Below are positions 6,944-10,881 of a stretch of DNA of 10,881 nucleotides, one piece after another. Source of the DNA: RUG708 sp050946535 (GTDB taxonomy: Bacteria; Bacillota; Clostridia; Peptostreptococcales; Anaerovoracaceae); contig JBMNUZ010000022.1 of the NCBI GenBank assembly GCA_050946535.1, forward strand, positions 1-10,881. The letters are read 5' to 3'. Position numbers and translations under genes: made by a program. The notes beneath the pieces were generated by a model. The model did not search any database. It saw only the letters and a list, made by a program, of their open reading frames with translations, and was not told the DNA's origin. Numbering within the stretch: the stretch's first letter is position 1; each line of letters opens with the position of its first letter.

Positions 6944-7148
6944 TTTTATATTTTCTAAAGATGGAATCTGGTGTAGTAGTCCAGCCGTTTTATTTCTGCT
7001 TTATATTTTCTAAAGGTTGAATCTCGCGCAGCAGTCCTGCCGTTTTTATTTTTTACTTTATATTTTCTAAAGGTTGAATCTCGTGCAGCAGTCCGGCCGT
7101 ATTATATCCTTGTTTTATATTTTCTAAAGATTGAATCTCGCGTAGTAA
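6944..7148 (-). repeat. 57-bp imperfect tandem array derived from the 3' end of the glycosylase gene
   Basis: Four units start at 6944, 6999, 7056 and 7113 (spacing 55, 57, 57). The one at 7113 includes the last codons and stop of the glycosylase gene. Each carries the block ttctaaag followed by .ttgaatctc or a close variant, then a tract ending in gccg in the outer three. Read on the minus strand in the gene's frame, the units end YYYARFNL-stop (the gene itself), RPDCCTRFNL-stop, RQDCCARFNL-stop and RLDYYTRFHL-stop. The stop TAG and the AAAATATAAA that follows are kept in all four. The outer copies lie after the true stop and are not translated as part of the glycosylase. The pattern fits repeated local duplication of the gene end, with the oldest unit furthest away. 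Confidence 0.88.
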
Positions 7149-7996
7149 TAAAGATACTGCTGTGCGAATCCCGACAATTCTCCGAACTTTTCTCGTGCAT
7201 ACGCGTCCATACCCTTCACGTCGTCCTCTGCGAAACCGTAGAGCTCGCTCATGATCTTCTTCATCCAGACATCGAGCGGAAAGCTGTCGTACTGGTGAAG
7301 CCCGAACAGCAGTATACAGTCGGCCACCTTCGGGCCTACGCCTTTAAGCTTTCTGATTTCCTTCTGCGCTTCGTCGTGCGGCATCTTCGCCGCGGCTGTC
7401 AGCAGTGCTCCGCCGTCCTCAGCCACCTCCGCGGCGGTGCTTATAATGTACTGGTCTCTGTAACCGAGCCTTACCGGAGCCAGGTCCTCTCTCGCCAGAC
7501 GGGCAAGCTGCTCCGGGCGCGGGAATGCGTAGCGCTTCTTGCCGCCGAAGCTTTCGAGCGGATCTCCGAACAGCTCGCAGAGACATTCGATGCATTTCTT
7601 TATGCGTGGAATATTGGAATTCTGGGAAATGATGAACGAGATCACCGTCTCCCACGGATCCTGCTGCAGCAGCCTTATGCCTGCGCCGAAATCCACGGCT
7701 CTCTTCATGACGTCATCGCCCTCGGATATCTTCTTTTTTATCTTTCCGTAGTCTCTCGCGAGATCGAGGTAGCCGTACCAGAAGCCGTCGAAGTCCTGCA
7801 CGGTGCAGTTTTCTATTTTAAGCACTCCGCCGCTGTAACTGATGTTGACGGTCCTTCCGGATGCCGTTCCCGTGTAGCTCCCGTCGTCTTCCCTGTTCCA
7901 GCGGAAACACTGGCCGCAGTCGAAGACGTGGTCCGTGTCGAAATCATCGACTCCGCTTACTATTACGCTGTTTCCCTGCTGCACTGCTTCTGTCAT
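7124..7996 (-). CDS. ogg: OGG1-type 8-oxoguanine DNA glycosylase / AP lyase
   Basis: Base-excision repair enzyme predicted to remove 8-oxoguanine opposite C and nick the abasic site. The 290-residue product has the OGG_N domain (about 10-110, with GQCFRW at 28-33, equivalent to GQSFRW of human OGG1). The helix-hairpin-helix GPD fold follows. SQNSNIPRI (124-132) matches the SxNNNIxRI strand that contacts the estranged cytosine. LKGVGPKVADCILLFG (217-232) is the HhH-GPD hairpin with catalytic Lys223, and PLDVWMKK gives catalytic Asp242. Similar bacterial OGG1 enzymes are known from Clostridium. The ATG overlaps the stop of the upstream ATPase gene by 4 nt, and a GAGG lies inside that gene, which implies translational coupling. 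The last codons (YYYARFNL) are repeated three more times after the stop as a tandem array. Confidence 0.93.
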   Translation of the reverse strand: MTEAVQQGNSVIVSGVDDFDTDHVFDCGQCFRWNREDDGSYTGTASGRTVNISYSGGVLKIENCTVQDFDGFWYGYLDLARDYGKIKKKISEGDDVMKRAVDFGAGIRLLQQDPWETVISFIISQNSNIPRIKKCIECLCELFGDPLESFGGKKRYAFPRPEQLARLAREDLAPVRLGYRDQYIISTAAEVAEDGGALLTAAAKMPHDEAQKEIRKLKGVGPKVADCILLFGLHQYDSFPLDVWMKKIMSELYGFAEDDVKGMDAYAREKFGELSGFAQQYLYYYARFNL

Positions 7997-8889
7997 ATCA
8001 TCCTCGCAGGCCTGAGGCCCCTTATAGATACATTCACCATCAATATATTGAACGCCGTCATCTTAGCGACTTCCTCCGCCAGGTTCTTCTGAAGCGTCTC
8101 GATGTTGCTCCTGAGCGACCCGTTCATGTCGAATATGACGCTGACGTTTATTTCTACGCCTGCCTCGCTCTTCACGACGCCGCTCTTCAGGACCTCGCTC
8201 ACACCAGGGCACTTCACGCTGACGTGCTCGATTATGTCATTCACCGCGGAATCAGAGATGTAGAACCTGCCCAGATAGCTGTAGGCCGGTCTTACGACGC
8301 TTTTTTCATCTCCCTCGACGAGTCTGCCGTTTCTCTGGAACAGGAACCTGAACGGTGCCATGAAATATCCGGAGAACTCCGGCTGTATCTCGAACGTGGG
8401 CACCGGGATTACGTGTTTTCCTTTCTCGCGCCTCTGCCTCAGCGCCGTCGTGATGTCGTCCGAGTCCGACACGTCTTCGATATGCATTATTTCGATTGGT
8501 TCCGGCAGCTCTAGTCTTTCGCATATCTTCTCCACCATAGCGTCCGAAGTTCCGATCACGAGGATGCTGCCGGGGTTCACTTCCTTTATTTTATCTGCTA
8601 CTATCTTCCGTTCTTCGGGATCCTCAAATATCGCCGTCCTTATGGCTGTTATCTTGTTGTCGTCTCGTTTTGCCGAATGGCCCGCCTGTACCGCATTTCC
8701 GCAGATAAACAGTCCATCGTCGATTATCGATTCGATTCCACGTTCGTGACAGATGTTCATGGATTGAAAACTCTTGCCTGTACCGCTTTTCCCCGAGAGT
8801 CCGTATACTTTCAACCGATTCACCAGCTTCTTCTTGCCGGCCCGCCGCCGGCTCGCTTTCATTGACCTCAAAAATAATATTGTTTGCAC
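7993..8889 (-). CDS. P-loop ATPase fused to an Asp23/Gls24-like C-terminal domain
   Basis: Function unknown. Residues about 26-195 look like a P-loop nucleotide-binding domain: Walker A GKSGTGKS at 33-40 and IIDDGL (55-60) as a possible Walker B. Conserved-looking GNAVQAGHSAK and VIPVPTFEI follow. From about 203 (YLGRFYISDSAVNDII) to the end (ILMVNVSIRGL) the pattern matches the Asp23/Gls24 fold of Gram-positive envelope and alkaline stress proteins, including KCPGV and a GVEINVSVIFDMNG strand. No signal peptide or transmembrane segment is seen, so it should be cytoplasmic. The start is uncertain: the longest frame begins with GTG (8889) without a clear ribosome binding site. An in-frame ATG at 8862 (MKASRRRAGKKK) has GAGG only 3 nt before it. 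The N-terminus is strongly basic either way. It overlaps ogg by 4 nt and shares a divergent region with ferredoxin. Confidence 0.82.
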   Translation of the reverse strand: MQTILFLRSMKASRRRAGKKKLVNRLKVYGLSGKSGTGKSFQSMNICHERGIESIIDDGLFICGNAVQAGHSAKRDDNKITAIRTAIFEDPEERKIVADKIKEVNPGSILVIGTSDAMVEKICERLELPEPIEIMHIEDVSDSDDITTALRQRREKGKHVIPVPTFEIQPEFSGYFMAPFRFLFQRNGRLVEGDEKSVVRPAYSYLGRFYISDSAVNDIIEHVSVKCPGVSEVLKSGVVKSEAGVEINVSVIFDMNGSLRSNIETLQKNLAEEVAKMTAFNILMVNVSIRGLRPARMI

Positions 8890-8908
8890 TTAGATGTTTT
8901 GATATAAT
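8880..8908 (+). promoter_or_regulatory. Extended -10 promoter for the ferredoxin gene
   Basis: TTGTTT (8880-8885) and a perfect TATAAT (8903-8908) are 17 nt apart. The -10 is preceded by TGA, giving the extended form TGnTATAAT. The ferredoxin ATG is about 100 nt downstream. Confidence 0.65.
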
Positions 8909-8937
8909 AGTTTGAGCATCTTAGGGCTATTATATCA
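8900..8937. repeat. 11-bp perfect inverted repeat with a -10 box in each arm
   Basis: tgatataatag (8900-8910) and ctattatatca (8927-8937) are exact reverse complements around a 16-nt spacer. Each arm reads TGATATAAT in its outward-to-inward direction, so each carries an extended -10 on opposite strands. It lies between the divergent ATPase and ferredoxin genes. It may serve as an operator, as two facing promoters, or both. Confidence 0.7.
8929..8934 (-). promoter_or_regulatory. Extended -10 of the ATPase-ogg promoter
   Basis: On the minus strand TATAAT is perfect and preceded by TGA. No good -35 is present at 16-18 nt (TGATAA at 17 nt is weak), but an extended -10 can work without one. The start would be near 8922, about 30 nt before the GTG and 60 nt before the ATG of the ATPase gene. 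Confidence 0.5.
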
Positions 8938-9010
8938 TGGCAGCAGATGCTTTATCACTACTCACATTTAGTCCCAAAATCATCTCATGATTTCAATAGG
9001 AGGTAATAAT

Positions 9011-9184
9011 ATGGCTTATGTAATTTCTGACGATTGCATTCAGTGCGGTGCCTGCGCGGCAGAATGTCCGGTAGAAGCGATCAGCGAAGGCGACACTAAA
9101 TATGTCATTGACCCGTCGAAGTGCATCGAGTGTGGTGCTTGTGCTGATACCTGCCCTGTAGGCGCTCCTTCAAAAGCTGAATAA
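9011..9184 (+). CDS. 2[4Fe-4S] ferredoxin (clostridial type)
   Basis: Small low-potential electron carrier of anaerobic metabolism, serving for example pyruvate:ferredoxin oxidoreductase and hydrogenases. The 57-residue product has two classic cluster motifs CxxCxxCxxxCP: Cys9, 12, 15, 19 (CIQCGACAAECP) and Cys38, 41, 44, 48 (CIECGACADTCP). The first three cysteines of each motif bind one cluster and the last binds the other. The two halves are an internal duplication, as usual. The start at 9011 is set by a perfect Shine-Dalgarno AGGAGG (8998-9003) 7 nt upstream and by MAYVISDDCI, the usual beginning. An in-frame ATG at 8987 has no ribosome binding site and would add eight atypical residues. 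This is the only plus-strand gene in the window, transcribed alone toward the terminator at 9265-9295. Confidence 0.97.
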   Translation: MAYVISDDCIQCGACAAECPVEAISEGDTKYVIDPSKCIECGACADTCPVGAPSKAE

Positions 9185-9205
9185 TTTTATTTAATAACAT
9201 CAAGC

Positions 9206-9244
9206 CTGACAGTCACTTCACCGCCAGGTAGTGATGCGTGTCAG
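9206..9244 (+). other. Stem-loop in the ferredoxin 3' UTR
   Basis: ctgaca (9206-9211) pairs with tgtcag (9239-9244), and inside it tcact (9213-9217) pairs with agtga (9230-9234). There is no T-run after it. It lies 22 nt past the stop and before the terminator, so it could stabilise the short ferredoxin mRNA. Confidence 0.45.
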
Positions 9245-9264
9245 TTGACGGATAGACTATAAAG

Positions 9265-9295
9265 AAAGCTGCCCCGTATGAGGGACAGCTTTTTT
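9265..9295 (+). terminator. Rho-independent terminator of ferredoxin, possibly bidirectional
   Basis: aaagctg (9265-9271) pairs with cagcttt (9286-9292), then a C-A mismatch, then ccc/ggg (9273-9275 with 9282-9284) around a 6-nt loop. Six T follow on the plus strand (9290-9295). As minus-strand RNA the mismatch becomes a U-G pair and the tail reads UUUCUUUAUAG, so it could also stop transcripts coming from rex. Confidence 0.85.
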
Positions 9296-9312
9296 CATTT
9301 CTATATACTATT

Positions 9313-9354
9313 TATTACTTTGACGTCTTCGATTATTACTTTGACGTCTTCGAT
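9313..9354. repeat. Exact 21-bp tandem duplication followed by degenerate TTYGAY repeats
   Basis: The 21-bp unit at 9313-9333 (beginning tattactttgacg, ending cttcgat) is repeated without change at 9334-9354. From 9355 to about 9402 the same tttgac/ttcgat motif continues in degenerate 18-nt spacing. The plus-strand frame would read F-D-V-F-D-type repeats, but it has no start codon or ribosome binding site and lies inside the fdx-rex convergent gap. It is therefore treated as a non-coding repeat. Confidence 0.8.
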
Positions 9355-9427
9355 GCTTTCGATGTCTTCTATGCCTTTGACTTATTCGACTTCTTTGATC
9401 TCTTTTCTTTACGCTTTTTCTCTATAA

Positions 9428-9563
9428 TCCCTTGTTCGTGTCTCTTCGAATGCGCCCGGCAGATTCTGTTCGTTTCTCTGCAAATGCCCTCGGCAAATTC
9501 TATTCGTTTCTATGTGGATGCCCTCGGCAAACTCTGTTCGTTTCTCTGCGTTTGCACTCGGCA
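9428..9563 (-). repeat. 34-bp tandem array, four copies, directly after the rex stop
   Basis: Units occupy 9530-9563, 9496-9529, 9462-9495 and 9428-9461, all exactly 34 nt. On the minus strand each begins TGCCGAGGGCA (or variant), which can form a TGCC/GGCA mini-hairpin. Each continues AGAGAAACGAACAGAATT, varying by a few bases. The copy furthest from rex is the most diverged. The rex end, CCAGAATTAG and then TATGCCGAG, resembles the unit junction CAGAATT-TGCCGAG, so the array may have grown from the gene end. The period is not a multiple of three, so the array is unlikely to be coding. Confidence 0.88.
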
Positions 9564-9565
9564 TA

Positions 9566-10198
9566 CTAATTCTGGTCAGGATGTACGATGTGATAAACCA
9601 GAGAATTGAGCGTATCAGTAACGTGAACGTTTCCTACCGGTACTCTCTTAGGAACTTTGAGGTCGAGCGGCGCGAAATTCCAGATACCCTTTACTCCGCC
9701 CTCGACGAGCTTGTCGGCTACAGACTGGGCCGCTTCTTTCGTCGTCGTTATTATTCCTATATCTACTTTATGTGTTTTCAGGAAATCCAGCAGATTTTCG
9801 CTGTCCTGAACTTCTATATCGTTGATCTTCAGACCGATCAGCTTCGGGTTTATATCGAACATTCCTATAATAGGGAATCCCATCTTGTAATATCTAGTGT
9901 GGTTCGCTATAGCCTGGCCGAGATTTCCGAGACCTACGATAACCATCGAATATTCGTGGTCTAGCCCGAGAATGCTGTTGATTTCTTTGTAAAGGCCTTC
10001 TACGTTATAGCCGTAGCCCTGCTGGCCGAAGCCTCCGAAGTTATTAAGATCCTGGCGGATCTGGGACGCGGTGAAGCCGATTCTCCTGCTGAGCTCATTG
10101 GACGAAATATGCTCTACTCCTTCCTCCATCAGTTCCTCAAGATAACGGCGGTATACAGGGAGTCTGTTTACCACTGCATCTGAAATCTTATTTTTCAT
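9566..10198 (-). CDS. rex: Redox-sensing transcriptional repressor Rex
   Basis: Dimeric repressor that binds DNA when NAD+ is high and lets go when NADH binds, controlling fermentation and electron-transfer genes in Gram-positive bacteria. The 210-residue product is normal length. It starts MKNKISDAVVNRLPVYRRYL and has a winged-helix DNA-binding domain (about 1-75, with SSNELSRRIGFTASQIRQDLNNFG and GQQGYGYNV). The Rossmann NADH-binding domain follows, with VIVGLGNLGQAIANH (86-100, GxGxxG) and FDINPKLIG. The C-terminus carries the swapped dimer helix (VTDTLNSLVYHIVHP). The start is fixed by the conserved N-terminus. The ribosome binding site is poor: GGGG 8 nt before the ATG, with AAGGA further away. 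A good promoter lies about 150 nt upstream. The stop is followed at once by a tandem repeat array. Confidence 0.97.
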   Translation of the reverse strand: MKNKISDAVVNRLPVYRRYLEELMEEGVEHISSNELSRRIGFTASQIRQDLNNFGGFGQQGYGYNVEGLYKEINSILGLDHEYSMVIVGLGNLGQAIANHTRYYKMGFPIIGMFDINPKLIGLKINDIEVQDSENLLDFLKTHKVDIGIITTTKEAAQSVADKLVEGGVKGIWNFAPLDLKVPKRVPVGNVHVTDTLNSLVYHIVHPDQN

Positions 10199-10336
10199 AT
10201 TATTAACCCCATCTTCCTTTTTGTATTTATATATGAACTGAAGTACCGCTTAATAGAAGAAATGCGGCATCAATTTTGCGCAGTCATGCAATGTATTTGC
10301 CACAAGACGCGTCAAAAAATAAATTTTTAACCTGTA
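10199..10336 (-). other. Long leader of rex
   Basis: About 138 nt separate the predicted start of transcription from the rex ATG. The leader is AT-rich with scattered GC islands, including the 8-bp palindrome gacgcgtc. It contains tgcggcatc (10263-10271), the exact reverse complement of gatgccgca (10357-10365) in the promoter spacer. I see no classical attenuator. A five-codon frame (MGLII-stop) ends overlapping the rex ATG, but it has a ribosome binding site only 2 nt away and is probably chance. Confidence 0.4.
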
Positions 10337-10343
10337 TTTGTTG

Positions 10344-10372
10344 ATTATAGCAAAGAGATGCCGCAAATTCAA
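10344..10372 (-). promoter_or_regulatory. Sigma-A promoter of rex
   Basis: On the minus strand, TTGAAT (10367-10372, 4 of 6) and a perfect TATAAT (10344-10349) are 17 nt apart. The -10 sits in an imperfect dyad, TTTGCT-N6-AACAAA (10337-10354, one mismatch between arms). This is a possible operator and resembles, but does not match, the clostridial Rex consensus. Confidence 0.68.
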
Positions 10373-10440
10373 TATAAAATACTAAAGAGAAAGTGAATAA
10401 AAACCGGATTAATTCCGCAAATCCGCATATTTACAGGCAT

Positions 10441-10490
10441 AAAAAAGTCCCCGGGCCGGAATTTCTAAAAAATTTCCGATCTGCCGGGGA
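10441..10490 (-). terminator. Rho-independent terminator of acpP
   Basis: In the minus-strand RNA a GC-rich stem (10448-10454 with 10484-10490, tccccgg/ccgggga) encloses a second stem (cggaattt with aaatttccg, one bulge). It is followed directly by CUUUUUUAUG, six U from 10441-10446. It starts 16 nt after the acpP stop. Confidence 0.92.
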
Positions 10491-10506
10491 GAAAGTAGTT
10501 CTTGTA

Positions 10507-10752
10507 CTATTCTGTTTTCTCTGCTACGAAGTTAACAATGTCTTCTACGCTCGTGAACTTTTCTGCTTCTTCGTCAGGAATTTCGATGTCGAACTCTTCC
10601 TCGATCGCCATGATAACCTCTATTACGTAGAGTGAATCGGCTTCGAGATCCTTCGTAAGGCTCGTATCCATCTGAATGCTGTCAGGATCTTCTATGCCGA
10701 GCTGTTCGACGATAATATCCTTTATTTTTTCGAAGATTTCTGTCTTTTCCAT
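10507..10752 (-). CDS. acpP: Acyl carrier protein
   Basis: Carries growing acyl chains on a 4'-phosphopantetheine arm in type II fatty acid synthesis. The 81-residue product is strongly acidic. It shows the carrier helix EADSLYVIEVIMAIEEEFDIEI with the modified Ser40 in the DSL motif, then PDEEAEKFTSVEDIVNFVAEK, as in most FabACPs. A minor variation is Tyr42 in DSLYVIE, where DSLDVVE is usual. A Shine-Dalgarno AAGGA (10759-10763) is 6 nt before the ATG. No fatty acid synthesis neighbour is visible in the window, and the terminator directly after it closes the operon. With its upstream partner out of view, a role in another carrier pathway cannot be excluded. Confidence 0.95.
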   Translation of the reverse strand: MEKTEIFEKIKDIIVEQLGIEDPDSIQMDTSLTKDLEADSLYVIEVIMAIEEEFDIEIPDEEAEKFTSVEDIVNFVAEKTE

Positions 10753-10881
10753 GTTTTTTCCTTGTATATTGAACTCATAGGGAAGTTCTCCACATTTTCC
10801 TTTCTTTGAATTTCTCTGTATACTTCTGTGTAGACGCTGTGGATTAGTACTTTTTCCTACGGCAGCACCCTATTGCTGACT
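10753..10881 (-). other. Region upstream of acpP, no gene identified
   Basis: Reading on the minus strand, one frame is open from the window edge and ends SAIGCCRRKKY-stop. It could be the tail of an upstream gene or chance. A short frame MWRTSL-stop is preceded by AAAGGAAA but is too short to call. cagca/tgctg near 10862-10879 can form a 5-bp hairpin without a T-run. No clear promoter hexamer pair is visible. Confidence 0.3.

Noticed and set aside
6944..7148. CRISPR array
   Set aside because: The 'spacers' between conserved blocks are themselves similar, the repeats are degenerate, one unit is the coding end of a gene, and no cas genes are present.
8880..8937. Rex operator upstream of ferredoxin
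   Set aside because: No TTGTTAA-N4-TTAACAA or TTGTGA-type dyad; the palindrome core is TATAAT, which is explained by promoters.
9409..9564. Small gene of 51 codons starting ATG 2 nt after the rex stop
   Set aside because: No Shine-Dalgarno sequence, and it runs through the 34-bp array whose period changes frame at each copy, so the peptide has no repeating or recognisable structure.

Overview
The window looks like ordinary chromosome of a low-to-medium GC anaerobic Firmicute (Bacillota, class Clostridia). The grounds are an HrcA/CIRCE-controlled groESL operon, a redox-sensing Rex repressor, a 57-residue 2[4Fe-4S] ferredoxin, AGGAGG-type ribosome binding sites before most genes, and an IMP dehydrogenase of the clostridial / Tritrichomonas foetus type. 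I cannot name the genus. Gene order is dense, nearly all on the minus strand, and no transposase, integrase, phage gene or CRISPR array is present.

Reading the minus strand in the direction of transcription (high to low coordinates): acpP (10752-10507) ends in a strong terminator. Next come rex (10198-9566), with a good promoter about 150 nt upstream, and a 34-bp four-copy tandem array directly after its stop codon. A plus-strand ferredoxin gene (9011-9184) converges on rex, with a bidirectional-looking terminator between them. The ferredoxin shares a 121-nt intergenic region with a minus-strand pair, made of a P-loop ATPase fused to an Asp23/Gls24-like domain (8889-7993) and an OGG1-type 8-oxoguanine DNA glycosylase (7996-7124), overlapping by 4 nt. 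The glycosylase gene runs into a 57-bp tandem array that copies its own last codons, then a terminator. Next is groES-groEL (6691-4623), with a TTGACA promoter, a perfect CIRCE operator, a long structured gap between the two genes and a strong terminator. A lipoprotein D,D-carboxypeptidase (4437-3586), guaB (3517-2006) and guaA (1986-442) follow in one direction. After a structured gap of 324 nt the window ends in the first 39 codons of a SIMPL-domain protein.

Functionally, guaB and guaA form the GMP branch of purine synthesis (IMP to XMP to GMP). GroES/GroEL is the chaperonin. Rex, ferredoxin and the oxidative-lesion glycosylase give the right half a redox flavour, although nothing in the sequence proves they are co-regulated.

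The most interesting points are: (1) two unrelated tandem repeat arrays that each begin at a stop codon, one clearly made from the end of the gene; (2) the P-loop/Asp23 fusion translationally coupled to a DNA repair glycosylase; (3) an 11-bp inverted repeat in which both arms carry a perfect extended -10 on opposite strands, making face-to-face promoters; (4) a GroEL whose only three cysteines form a CxCxxC cluster in the apical domain; (5) a run of inverted repeats downstream of guaA.
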